From contig DAOTWD010000155.1 in assembly GCA_034435975.1 (NCBI GenBank), forward strand, positions 11,627-75,626: 64,000 bases of DNA, in the 5' to 3' direction. The stretch comes from CAKZQX01 sp034435975 (GTDB lineage: Bacteria > Chloroflexota > Chloroflexia > Chloroflexales > Chloroflexaceae). The position numbers and the translations under genes were made by a program. Positions 53,342 through 62,736 of this stretch are shown piece after piece; the first letter of the stretch is position 1; each line of letters begins with the position of its first letter. The notes beneath the pieces are model-generated. The model had not been told where the DNA came from. It did no database searches and saw only the letters and a program-made list of their open reading frames with translations.

Positions 53342-54565
53342 ATGCAAGCGGGTATCGGATATGGGAATCACGCCGATGCGCTGGTTCTGGGGCAACAGAT
53401 CGCAGCGCAGGCACTGGCACATGGCAACATTGAAACACCAGGTCTGGTACTGGCCTTCTGTCACGGGCAACTCGATGCCACCGCCTTTTATCATGGGCTA
53501 CGTACCACTGTCGGGAATACCGTACCCATCCTTGGTGGGTCAGCCGTTGGCATTATTACCAACAATGATCTATCCTACACTGGTTTCCCAGCTGGTGCAG
53601 CAATCCTACAGCTTGATGACACGCAGCTACGCATTGCCGCCGCGTCACACATCGATCAGGATGAGTATCGGGCTGGCAGCCAGCTGGGTGCGTCGCTGGC
53701 GACAGATCCAGCTGGTCACCTGGCGCTGATATTCTATGACTCGGTCAAGGTGCCTCCCACGCCCGATACACCGCCGTTGATGAATGCCTCGCCACCCTTG
53801 ATTGCGGGCATCGAGTCGGCTCTACCTGCCGCGATCCCGATTGTGGGCGCTGGTGTTCTGGGTGATTACACCTTTAGCCCGACCTACCAGTTCTGTGGAT
53901 CATACGTGGGTCAGCAATCGGTCGTGGGAGCGCTCTTCGGTGGGAATATTGTGCCGTATATGCAAATTATGCATGGCTGCACGTTAAAAGATGGCATCTA
54001 TCATACGATTACCTGCATTGACGGCCCGGTGATCTATGAGATTGACGGGCAACCGGCTGTAGAGCTGATCGACGCACTCTATGGTGATCAAAGCTGGCGG
54101 TCACAATTGCCTGTGCGCCGACTCGCTATTGGTGTCAACTATAGTGAAAAGTTCGGCGACTTCCAGGAAGATCAGGTCGTTGCCCGCCTGATCGTCGGTG
54201 TGTTGCCCCATGGCGATGGTCTAATTTTGTTTGAACCGGATCTAGAACCCGGTACGGAGATCCAGTTTATGCTCCGTGATGGACAGACGATGATCGAATC
54301 AGCACAGCGCAATGCAGCACGGTTGATGCAACAGATTGCCGAGGCAGGGCACCATCCCCGTCTGGCGCTGTATATCGACTGTGCCGGCAGAGCAGCCCAG
54401 ATCTCGGACACGCTCACGGAAGAGGCTACCGAAATTCAGGCCGTACTCCATCATTATCACGTTCCGCTCCTCGGTTTTTACTCTGGAGTGGAGGTAGCGC
54501 CGTTGCTCGGTCGTAGCCGTGGACTGGACTGGACGGGGGTATTGTTCGTACTAGCAGACAGGTAA
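53342..54565 (+). CDS. FIST-domain sensor protein
   Basis: 407 residues from the ATG at 53342 with AAGGAG upstream. FIST_N (about 25-210: LVLAFCHGQLDATAFYHGLR, VPILGGSAVGIITNNDLSYTG) and FIST_C (about 215-400: IDGQPAVELIDALYGDQSW, ALYIDCAGRAAQ, PLLGFYSGVEVAPL). FIST domains are predicted small-ligand, possibly amino-acid, sensors usually linked to signal transduction. Here it is a stand-alone soluble protein in an operon with a STAS protein, 4 bp apart. Confidence 0.92.
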   Translation: MQAGIGYGNHADALVLGQQIAAQALAHGNIETPGLVLAFCHGQLDATAFYHGLRTTVGNTVPILGGSAVGIITNNDLSYTGFPAGAAILQLDDTQLRIAAASHIDQDEYRAGSQLGASLATDPAGHLALIFYDSVKVPPTPDTPPLMNASPPLIAGIESALPAAIPIVGAGVLGDYTFSPTYQFCGSYVGQQSVVGALFGGNIVPYMQIMHGCTLKDGIYHTITCIDGPVIYEIDGQPAVELIDALYGDQSWRSQLPVRRLAIGVNYSEKFGDFQEDQVVARLIVGVLPHGDGLILFEPDLEPGTEIQFMLRDGQTMIESAQRNAARLMQQIAEAGHHPRLALYIDCAGRAAQISDTLTEEATEIQAVLHHYHVPLLGFYSGVEVAPLLGRSRGLDWTGVLFVLADR

Positions 54566-54569
54566 GACC

Positions 54570-55361
54570 ATGAGTACTGAAAAAGAACACGATCTGCACT
54601 ATCAACTGCAGCAGGCCCAACGCGAAGCTGCCTATTACCAGAAGCTCGCCCGCGAATGTGGCGAACGGCGGCTCAAGGAATCTGAGGATCTATCGCGTTT
54701 GATTGGCAAACTGCGGCAGGCCGAGCAAGAACTGGCGCGTGCTCGTGATGAACTGGAGCAGCGTGTGCAGGAGCGTACAGCCGAATTAGAAACCGCCAAT
54801 GCCCGCCTGGTGCGGGAAATGCGCGAACGCCAGCACATGGCTGACGAGTTGCAGCGCATCCATATCCATTTGCAGCAGAGTCACGCGGCCCTGGAGTATG
54901 AGCGGAACAACCTGGAAACCAGAGTCGTCGAGCGCACACGCGAGATAATGCATATGCAGCAAGAGCGCGTACGTGAGCTTGCGGCACCGCTGATTCCGCT
55001 GATGGATCATGTCATCGTTGTGCCCTTGATTGGCACGCTTGATCCCGAACGTGCCCAACAGGTCATGGAGATATTGCCGACAGGTATTACCAGGCACCAG
55101 GCACACACGGTGCTGATTGATATTACGGGTGTGCGGATAGTAGATCAGCAGGTGGCCCAGGCCCTGCTCCAGGCGGCCCGAACGTGTCGTCTACTCGGCG
55201 CACAGGTGATTCTCACGGGCATTCAGCCACAGGTTGCTCAGACGCTGGTACATCTTGGGGCCAACTTGAACGGCGTTGTCACTCACGCCACGTTGCAAGC
55301 AGGTATTGCGGCGGTGCTGCGGGCCGCACCCCCCGCCCGACCACCCATTGTCCGGCGCTAA
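54570..55361 (+). CDS. Coiled coil-STAS protein (RsbR-like) lacking phosphosites
   Basis: 263 residues. About 135 residues of coiled coil (ELEQRVQERTAELETANARL, ERNNLETRVVERTREIMHMQ) lead into a STAS domain (VVPLIGTLDPERAQQVME, VLIDITGVRIVDQQVAQALL). The positions matching RsbR T171 and T205 are P159 and Q193, so neither can be phosphorylated, unlike the PAS-STAS paralogue upstream. It may be a constitutive or non-switching scaffold subunit. Cotranscribed with the FIST sensor. AGGTAAG precedes the ATG. Confidence 0.9.
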   Translation: MSTEKEHDLHYQLQQAQREAAYYQKLARECGERRLKESEDLSRLIGKLRQAEQELARARDELEQRVQERTAELETANARLVREMRERQHMADELQRIHIHLQQSHAALEYERNNLETRVVERTREIMHMQQERVRELAAPLIPLMDHVIVVPLIGTLDPERAQQVMEILPTGITRHQAHTVLIDITGVRIVDQQVAQALLQAARTCRLLGAQVILTGIQPQVAQTLVHLGANLNGVVTHATLQAGIAAVLRAAPPARPPIVRR

Positions 55362-55419
55362 ACGTATGCTGCGTGTGCATGAGCAAGGGGCCACTCTTTC
55401 AGTGATCTGGCCTTGCAGT

Positions 55420-55452
55420 GGAGAGAGACGTTGTGGTGCAACGTCTCTCTCC
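55420..55452 (+). terminator. Strong hairpin after the FIST-STAS operon
   Basis: Perfect 14-bp stem GGAGAGAGACGTTG/CAACGTCTCTCTCC with loop TGGTG. No U-run follows, but position and strength suit transcript end or 3' protection. Confidence 0.65.
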
Positions 55453-55871
55453 TCGCATCAGCACGACATAGCTGCTCGTAGCAGGATACTCCTCACCCTG
55501 CATTAACCTCCGCCGAAAAGTCTGTCTGAACATATAGCAAGCCTCTACCAATGATACAGCAGAGGCCTGGCTCAAGCCGGGAATCCGCTGCTTCGCCACT
55601 GATAGAAGGATTGCTATACCACCGCGTACCTCGTGTCAATCATAGGCGGTACGCGGTGAATCACGTTTGGCCGCCCCTGGTCGGGCGCTCTGCCAACAAA
55701 TGGGCAACGAATAAACGAATGGGTCAGGTAACTCCTGTTAGTGACAGGACGTACGCACTGACCACCTATATAATCCCGTTTGTAGACCAGGACTTCTATC
55801 CTATTGCCAGATTCATGTCTATTGCGTACCTTGTGGCAGTCGAAATAATTCTATCTTCAAGGAGGCCTATA
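55453..55871. other. Intergenic with inverted repeat
   Basis: No gene supported ahead of the expansin start. It contains ACCGCGTACC (about 55621) and GGTACGCGGT (about 55647), a 10-bp inverted repeat with a 16-base loop. ACCACCGCGTACC also occurs near base 148 at the left edge. Confidence 0.55.
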
Positions 55872-56768
55872 ATGTCCTATAAGTTGTTCTGTTACACGCC
55901 CGCTACTCTGCTCCTTATACGCCTGATCGCGCTGAGTCTGGTGGTCTGGCATGTCCAACCGCTGTTCGCGCTGGCATTTGCGTCATACACACCGAATCGT
56001 GTCAATGTACCACTATTGTCATCCCCGAAACTGAATGCCACCACCCCTGTCGGGGGTCATGTTGTAGTTGACATACAACGCACACATACGATCTTTCTAC
56101 CACTGGTGGTTGCACCGGGTACCACTCGTCCGGTAATGCCGAGGATACCGCTCGATCCCTACGCCACACAGACTGGTGAGGGTACCTTTTATGGCGCAAC
56201 CGGCGGCGGAAACTGTATGTTTGATCCTACACCGGAGAACCTGATGGTCGCGGCCATGAACCATACCGACTACGCCAATGCCCTGCTGTGTGGCGCGTAT
56301 ATCGAAGTTCAGGGGCCAGCAGGGACGGTGATGGTGCGGATTGTTGACCGTTGCCCGGAGTGCCGGCCCGGCGACGTTGATCTCAGCCGCGAAGCCTTTG
56401 CCCGGATTGCCGATCCTATCCAGGGGCGCGTTCCTATCAGATGGCGGATTATCAGTCCTGGTAGTCATGATCTCAGTGGCCCGATTGCCTATCGTTTCAA
56501 AGAAGGCAGCAACCAGTACTGGACAGCGATCCAGGTGCGCAACCACCGCAACCCGGTATACCGCCTGGAATATCGTGCGGACGATGGCTCATTCCAGCCG
56601 CTGGAGCGCCAGGAGTACAACTATTTTGTCGCCCCGCAGGGGTTGGGGCCAGGGCCATATACGTTGCGTGTCACCGACATATACGGCCATACCCTGATCG
56701 ATAGTGGCATTACCTTGATTGAAGCCGGCATGATTGTGGGCAGTGGGCAGTTCCCGCCACAACCGTAG
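55872..56768 (+). CDS. Bacterial expansin-like protein
   Basis: 298 residues from the ATG at 55872 (GGAGG six bases upstream). Signal peptide with a hydrophobic core LLLIRLIALSLVVWHV. After an ~60-residue linker the double-psi beta-barrel has TGEGTFYGATGGGNC, ALLCGAYIEVQGPAGTVMV, RIVDRCPECRPGDVDLSREA (catalytic-site-like Asp), and AFARIADPIQGRVPIRWRI. The C-terminal expansin domain has YRFKEGSNQYWTAIQVRNHR, YNYFVAPQGLGPGPYTLRVT. These match bacterial EXLX proteins that loosen cellulose or bind peptidoglycan and plant walls. Monocistronic. Role in this organism is unknown; cell-wall or mat-matrix remodelling is possible. Confidence 0.9.
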   Translation: MSYKLFCYTPATLLLIRLIALSLVVWHVQPLFALAFASYTPNRVNVPLLSSPKLNATTPVGGHVVVDIQRTHTIFLPLVVAPGTTRPVMPRIPLDPYATQTGEGTFYGATGGGNCMFDPTPENLMVAAMNHTDYANALLCGAYIEVQGPAGTVMVRIVDRCPECRPGDVDLSREAFARIADPIQGRVPIRWRIISPGSHDLSGPIAYRFKEGSNQYWTAIQVRNHRNPVYRLEYRADDGSFQPLERQEYNYFVAPQGLGPGPYTLRVTDIYGHTLIDSGITLIEAGMIVGSGQFPPQP

Positions 56769-57035
56769 GTGCATCACCTGCCAGAATGCACTGCTGTACA
56801 AATGGCGAAGATATCGATTATCATGAGGACGACGTTATCAATCTAACAATCCTACAAAAGTTGTAACGTGTCCGTGTCCCGGCTTTAGCCTGGTCGAAGG
56901 AATATCCAGGCTCACAAAGCAAGAGAGTATTCAGGGGTTGTCTCATCGTTACGGTCGAACCTGTATGCATCAGCTTGATCACCAGTCGCTCTCTCTGTCA
57001 CTCACGTGCAACAGTTTACAAGGGTAGGCGCGATC

Positions 57036-60000
57036 ATGATCATTGACTTAATTCTCAATCTGTCGTTACTGGTTGCCCTCAGTGTCGTTTCTGGATTTAT
57101 TGATGAACACTGGCCGCAGCGTAGCAGAATCAGGGAGCTGCTCCAGGGAACACTGTTTGGCAGTGTGTCTGTGATTGGCATGTTGCGCCCACTCGTTTTT
57201 GCACCGGGTGTCATCTTTGATGGCCGCTCGGTGATGGTCAGCCTGGGAGCACTGTTCTTTGGCTCCTGGGCGGCTGCGCTGTCGAGCGTCATGGCGATTG
57301 CCTGCCGTGTCTGGTTGGGTGGTGATGGAATGATCACTGGCATTCTGGTCATTCTCGCTTCGGCGCTCACCGGGTTACTTGCACGCAGATACTGGCAGGT
57401 GGATTCTCGCCTACCGACGGTTCGTCAGTTATATGGGTTTGGCTTGGTCGTCCACATCATCATGCTGGCCCTGATGTTCACCTTGCCCGCCAGTAGCCGC
57501 TTTGCTGTTGTCCAGGCGATCAGCCTGCCTGCGCTAGGATTGTACCCACTGGCGACTGTGCTGGCGGGCAAAATCCTGGCTGATCAACAGGCCAACATAC
57601 AGTATCGGGCTGACTTACAGGCCACCAACAAAAATCTCGACATCACCCTTCGATCAATCGGTGATGCTGTGATCACCACCGATCTGGCCGGGAGAATCAA
57701 CCGGATGAATCCCGCTGCTGAACGACTCACCGGCTGGCGCGAAGCCGAAGCGCAAGGCCAGCCGCTGGAACTCGTCTTACCCTTGATCGACGAAAAAACA
57801 CGTAGACCGGTGCAAAACTGGTTGCACCCCATTGTACCGCCAGGAGACTCACTGGAATTCATTAATCATACCTTGCTGATCAACCGCCAGGGCATCGAAC
57901 ACTGTATCGCCGAAATGGCGACCCCTATCTGCGATGAAAGCGGCGCACAGAAGGGCATGGTACTGGTCTTACACGATCAGACGCAGGATCGCGTGGCTGC
58001 TGCCGCCCTCGAACGACAAATGGCTGAAACTGAAGCCAATCGGCTCCTCCTCCAGATGATTTATGACTCGGCCAATATCGGTATCTGTCAGGTTGACCAG
58101 ACCGGGCACTTTGTTAACGTCAATCATGCCTTTACCCAACTGACAGGATATACACACACTGAGTTACTGGGCAATCCTTTCATTATGGTCTTACCCACTG
58201 CCGATCAGGCTCATGCCATACACCTGCACGATCAATTGCTGCACGAGAACGCTACTGCAAAGGTGCCCAATATTTTCTGGAAGGTGCAACGCAAGGATGG
58301 CACTCTGGTCGATGCCATAGTCACAGTAGCACGCTTGCGACTGCCTGACGGCAGTCGCTCAAATGTGATGACGATCACGGACATTACTCAGCAGAAAAAG
58401 TCAGAAGAAGCACTGCGTCGGAGCCTGGCTTTCGTCAAGTTTAGCCAGCAGATCGCCAATCGCTTGATCTCGCTCGACATAGAGGTATTTGATCAGACAA
58501 TCGAGGGTATGTTACAGGAAGTATGTACGCTCTTTGATCTGGAACGAGGCTACGTATTCCTCTGTGATGACACATGCGAAACGGCGTTCCTGAGTCACGA
58601 ATGGTGTACCCCAGGCATCTTCCCCCATCGTGGGTTCCTTGATCAGATAGCGTTGGGCGAATTGGGCGATTTTGGGGCTAGTTTGCAACGTGCGGAATAT
58701 GTACAGGTCAATACATGCCAGATCGAACCGACCGCGACCAATCGGTTTTTTCTCGACATTCTGCATCAGCTATCAATCAAGTCGTTCATTAATCTTCCCC
58801 TGAAAGTAGAAGATCGGTTGCTAGGCTGGATCGGGTTCGATGTCGTTCAGGCGGAAAAAGAGTGGACTCAGGACAGTATCGAAGCGTTCATTCTGACCGG
58901 GCAACTGATCACCAGTGCCATTCAACGCAAACAGGCTGAAGAGACGCGCCACGAACTGGAGGCACACCTCCGCCAGTCACAGAAATTAGAGGCGATTGGG
59001 CAACTGGCTGGCGGCATTGCACATGACTTCAACAACATCCTGGTGCCGATCAGTGGTTATGCCGAACTGGCACTCCTGGATCTTACGCCCGACAGCAAGA
59101 TCTATGCCGATCTGACACAGATCAAAACCGCTGCCCAGCGCGCCACCCATTTGACGCGCCAGATTCTGGCCTTTGGACGTAAGCAAGCACTTGAGATCCA
59201 GTTGCTGGATGTGAATCAGGTAATCCGTGATATGCACCCCCTGATGGATCGCCTGATACGTGAAGATATTGCGGTGCACATCCGCTTAGCACCTGCCCCG
59301 GGTCTGGTGAAAGGCGATCGCTCGCAACTGGAGCAGGTGGTGTTAAACCTGATCATCAACGCCTGTGATGCGATGCCTACTGGCGGAGAGTTGCTGATTG
59401 AGACTGGCAGTGTCATGCTCGATGAACTGTATGCTACACGGCATGTTGGGGTACAACCTGGTCAGTATATTCTCCTGATGGTTAGCGATACCGGCTGTGG
59501 TATGGATGTGGACACACAACAACATATCTTCGAGCCATTTTTTACGACCAAAGAACACGGCAAAGGAACAGGGTTGGGCCTGGCAACCACATATGGGATA
59601 ATCAAACAACATGGTGGTAATATCTGGGTATATAGTGAGCCAGGACATGGCACCATTTTTAAGATCTATATACCATTGGCCGACGAGCAGACGCTCTCGA
59701 TCACACCACCGATTCTTGAACATACCACACTCATGCACGGTACAGAAACTCTGCTGGTGGTCGAAGACGAGGATCCGGTACGGCAACTGGTGTGCGAAAC
59801 CCTATCGACCTATGGCTACACGGTACTGGAAGCGGCACATCCGGAGGCAGCATTAGCACTGTTGGCCAGCTACCACACCACGATCCATCTCATGCTGACC
59901 GACGTGATTATGCCAGGTATGAGTGGCCGCGACCTGTATCAACGTGCAGTCGCCATCCGCCCGGATATGAAAGTGATCTATATGTCTGGCTATACCGATG

Positions 60001-60107
60001 ATGTCATCATCCGCTATGGCATGCTCGATGAGGGTATACATTTTCTGCAAAAACCATTTACGCTCCATACGCTTATCCATCAGATTCAGCATGTGCTGCG
60101 TGGCTGA
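57036..60107 (+). CDS. Hybrid histidine kinase: 5TM-PAS-PAS-GAF-HisKA-HATPase-REC
   Basis: About 1023 residues from the ATG at 57036. N-terminal 5TMR_LYT-like membrane region (1-190: GTLFGSVSVIGMLRPLVFAPG with the inside-facing F-D-G-R-S motif). Two PAS domains (about 195-315 and 335-455), a GAF domain (470-630), HisKA with phospho-His in LAGGIAHDFNNILVP, HATPase (NLIINACDAMP, DTGCGMD, FEPFFTTK, GTGLGLATTYGI), and a C-terminal receiver (LLVVEDEDPV, MLTDVIMPGMSG, MSGYTDD, FLQKPFT). Such proteins often sense wall-derived or redox signals. Its neighbour, an expansin, makes a polysaccharide-linked signal worth testing. Output regulator not nearby. Confidence 0.92.
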   Translation: MIIDLILNLSLLVALSVVSGFIDEHWPQRSRIRELLQGTLFGSVSVIGMLRPLVFAPGVIFDGRSVMVSLGALFFGSWAAALSSVMAIACRVWLGGDGMITGILVILASALTGLLARRYWQVDSRLPTVRQLYGFGLVVHIIMLALMFTLPASSRFAVVQAISLPALGLYPLATVLAGKILADQQANIQYRADLQATNKNLDITLRSIGDAVITTDLAGRINRMNPAAERLTGWREAEAQGQPLELVLPLIDEKTRRPVQNWLHPIVPPGDSLEFINHTLLINRQGIEHCIAEMATPICDESGAQKGMVLVLHDQTQDRVAAAALERQMAETEANRLLLQMIYDSANIGICQVDQTGHFVNVNHAFTQLTGYTHTELLGNPFIMVLPTADQAHAIHLHDQLLHENATAKVPNIFWKVQRKDGTLVDAIVTVARLRLPDGSRSNVMTITDITQQKKSEEALRRSLAFVKFSQQIANRLISLDIEVFDQTIEGMLQEVCTLFDLERGYVFLCDDTCETAFLSHEWCTPGIFPHRGFLDQIALGELGDFGASLQRAEYVQVNTCQIEPTATNRFFLDILHQLSIKSFINLPLKVEDRLLGWIGFDVVQAEKEWTQDSIEAFILTGQLITSAIQRKQAEETRHELEAHLRQSQKLEAIGQLAGGIAHDFNNILVPISGYAELALLDLTPDSKIYADLTQIKTAAQRATHLTRQILAFGRKQALEIQLLDVNQVIRDMHPLMDRLIREDIAVHIRLAPAPGLVKGDRSQLEQVVLNLIINACDAMPTGGELLIETGSVMLDELYATRHVGVQPGQYILLMVSDTGCGMDVDTQQHIFEPFFTTKEHGKGTGLGLATTYGIIKQHGGNIWVYSEPGHGTIFKIYIPLADEQTLSITPPILEHTTLMHGTETLLVVEDEDPVRQLVCETLSTYGYTVLEAAHPEAALALLASYHTTIHLMLTDVIMPGMSGRDLYQRAVAIRPDMKVIYMSGYTDDVIIRYGMLDEGIHFLQKPFTLHTLIHQIQHVLRG

Positions 60108-60159
60108 CCGTTGCTGGGCAGACGGTCGAAATCGCGGTTCATCGGATAGCATGGCGCAG

Positions 60160-61440
60160 CGTGTCTTCCGGTACTTTGCTTCCTGTACACCAGAGAGACG
60201 CGCCCCAGAGGGACGCGCTACGCCCGCCCATCGCGCCCCAGCGGGACGCACTCCCAGGCCCACCGCCCGCGCCCCGGAGGGACGCACTCCCAGGCCCACC
60301 GCCCGCGCCCGCCGTAGGGCACGGCTCCGGCGTGCCCCCGCCGCATCAGGGTGTAGGGCACGGCTCCGGCGTGCCCCCATCCGCGCCATGTACACCACAC
60401 ACGGAGACGCCGCCGGTCGGAAGTATGCCCGCCGCATCAGGGTGTAGGGCACGGCTCCGGCGGGCCCGCGTCGTATCAGGGTGTAGGGCACGGCTCCGGC
60501 GTGCCCCCATCCGCGCCATGTCCACCGCACACGGAGACGCCGGTCGGAAGTATGCCCGCCCGCGCCCGTGCCCGCCGTAGGGCACGGCTCCGGCGGGCCC
60601 GCGTCCGCGCCATGTCCACCGCACACGGAGACGCCACCCACCACGCCCGCACCGCGCCCCGGAGCTGCCGTGCCTGGTACACCGCATGGTGGCCTCCCGT
60701 CCCCGCCCGCCCGCGCCCCGGAGGGACGCGCTACGCCCGCCCGCGCCCCGGAGGGACGCGCTCCCAGGCCCACCGTCCGCACCCGCGCCCCGGAGGGACG
60801 CGCTACGCCCGCCGCCCGCGCCCGCCGTAGGGCACGGCTCCGGCGTGCCTGCGTCCGTGCCATGTACACCGCACACGGAGACGCCGCCGGTCGGAAGTAT
60901 GCCCGCCGCATCAGGGTGTAGGGCACGGCTCCGGCGGGCCCGCGTCCGCGCCATGTCCACCGCACACGGAGACGCCACCCACCACGCCCGCACCGCCCCC
61001 CTCCGGGGCGCGCTCCCAGGCCCACCGCCCGCACCCGCGCCCCGGAGGGACGCGCTACGGCGCCCGCGCCCCGGAGCTGCCGTGCCTGGTACACCGCATG
61101 GTGGCCTCCCGTCCCCGCCCGCGCCCCGGTGGGACGCGCTACGCCCGCCCGCGTCCCTCCGGGGCGCGCTCCCAGGCCCACCGCCCGCACCCGCGCCCCG
61201 GAGGGACGCGCTACGCCCGCCGCCCGCGCCCGCCGTAGGGCACGGCTCCGGTGTGCCTGCGTCCGCGCCATGTACACCGCACACGGAGACGCCACCCACC
61301 ACGCCCGCCCGCGCCCCAGAGGGACGTGCTCCCAGGCCCTCCACCCGCACCGCGCCGGAGGGACGCGCTCCCAGGTTAGAGGGATATACGCTACCGCGTC
61401 CATCAGCTCCGCTCTGGTATATTCCGCACTGAAGGGCACT
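60160..61440. repeat. GC-rich modular repeat cluster B
   Basis: About 1.28 kb without a credible gene. GTAGGGCACGGCTCCGG appears about eight times (for example near 60312, 60352, 60444, 60483, 60827, 60918, 61236). CACACGGAGACGCC appears six times. GCCCCGGAGGGACGCGCTA blocks and two copies of GTGCCTGGTACACCGCATGG (60669, 61081) alternate with them. The reverse complement of the first block is the closing block of cluster A. Long open frames on both strands are by-products of GC content. Confidence 0.88.
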
Positions 61441-61491
61441 CCATAGCTGGGGGAGCAATCATCCGACGGCAGACAGTTCCTATCAGCACGA

Positions 61492-62313
61492 TCAAGCGAT
61501 GGTGCGTGTCATACGCCGACGAGTAGCATAGAAAAGCGCCAGGAAGTTGTAGACAATGTGGAAGAGATAGGTAAACGGGAACAGCGTAAACAGCGTTAAC
61601 CCCAGCAGCGCGTGTAGAAACACAATTCCCGGCACAATATTGAGCCGTGCCAGCAGCTCCGTCCAGATAATACAGAAGATAAGGATCCGCACCGTCAGCC
61701 GATCCCAGGTACGCCGACCCTTGATGCGGATTCCCGCCGCAGCGGGGTCAAGGTCATTCAGCACGGCTGCGTTGCGGCGACGCAACACGGTGATCAGCAG
61801 ATGCATGTTTCCGAGGACGGCCAGGATGACCGCAACCCAGGTGACACTTACAAAAATCGGTGCAAACCCACCAAATAGAAATTGAGCTTGCAAATGCTCA
61901 CCGTTACCAAAAATGATCGCCAGCAGATTGGCAGGCGAATAGTTCTGGCTGTGTTCAAGATGGCGTTCTACATCCGGTACGCCGCCAGCAAACAGGATAC
62001 GCGGGATCAAAATCAATGCGGCCAGGGTATAACCCGTAACCTCGGTGACAATTGCCATATGATACAGTATGTAGCCACGTCCCCAGGTTTTATTGGCCTT
62101 CATATAAAAATGAGTGACCGGGTCAATCAACACCGCCTTGATCGCAGCCGGGATGCTCATTGGTGTGGGGGCATCAATGAAGTCAGTTGTCATCCCCCGC
62201 CAGCGTCGAGGCGTTGTCACCGCCACAAACCAGCGCCCCAATTTGAGTGTTATTCCGACAAAAAAAACGGCCAGGGCTATCGGTGCAAAAACATTCAAAA
62301 AATCCACCAGCAT
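61492..62313 (-). CDS. NarI/DsrM-like cytochrome b membrane subunit
   Basis: 273 residues with five or six TM helices; GAGGAG precedes the ATG. Nitrate-reductase-gamma-like pattern with His residues in helices that could bind heme b: ILYHMAIVTEVTGY, GNMHLLITVL, IVFLHALLGLTLF and YLFHIVYNFLAL. Proteins of this kind move electrons between quinones and FeS subunits such as HdrBC- or DsrK-like proteins. No FeS partner is adjacent; the hdr operon is 14 kb away. A truncated second copy lies just upstream (62737-62937). Confidence 0.85.
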   Translation of the reverse strand: MLVDFLNVFAPIALAVFFVGITLKLGRWFVAVTTPRRWRGMTTDFIDAPTPMSIPAAIKAVLIDPVTHFYMKANKTWGRGYILYHMAIVTEVTGYTLAALILIPRILFAGGVPDVERHLEHSQNYSPANLLAIIFGNGEHLQAQFLFGGFAPIFVSVTWVAVILAVLGNMHLLITVLRRRNAAVLNDLDPAAAGIRIKGRRTWDRLTVRILIFCIIWTELLARLNIVPGIVFLHALLGLTLFTLFPFTYLFHIVYNFLALFYATRRRMTRTIA

Positions 62314-62532
62314 GGCGTATGCTCCTCGCTATCTAGCTAGTTGCGGGTTTACGGAGAGACGGTTGATAATCGGCCTACAAACCGTGTCATAGCAGGTGTT
62401 GATACATACTGTGCGTCCTCTTCGGTATACACGTACCAAAACGTATCAGCTTGAGCCAGCTCTGGTCATCAATGCCAGGATGTACGTGGTCACTCGAAAA
62501 CAACAATATCTTCTAGAAGGTACGCCCCTTCT

Positions 62533-62565
62533 CACCCAGATTTCGTCTACGACGAAATCTGGGTG
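62533..62565. other. Strong palindrome between cytochrome b gene and its fragment
   Basis: Perfect 14-bp stem CACCCAGATTTCGT/ACGAAATCTGGGTG with a 5-base loop. A6 follows on the plus strand, so it would read as an intrinsic terminator on neither strand. It may be a remnant end of a mobile element. The rest of 62314-62736 holds no supported gene. Confidence 0.6.
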
Positions 62566-62736
62566 AAAAAAGAGATTAACGTACCGCTCTAACGAAGGCA
62601 AAGCGGTGAACTGACGATACCAGTGCGTAACTCGTGTCCTTGTGCGAACTGATACTGAATGTTCTCGTCAGACCAGAAACGGATGTACTATGAGAGCCGA
62701 ATCTTGTATCCTCTGTTACCTGGAAACGAAAAAAGA

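Noticed and set aside
59853..61439. Minus-strand open frame of 528 codons across GC-rich cluster B
   Set aside because: It consists of Gly/Ala/Arg/Pro repeats, overlaps the hybrid kinase gene and mirrors the DNA repeats; open frames occur on both strands because stop codons are rare in GC-rich sequence.
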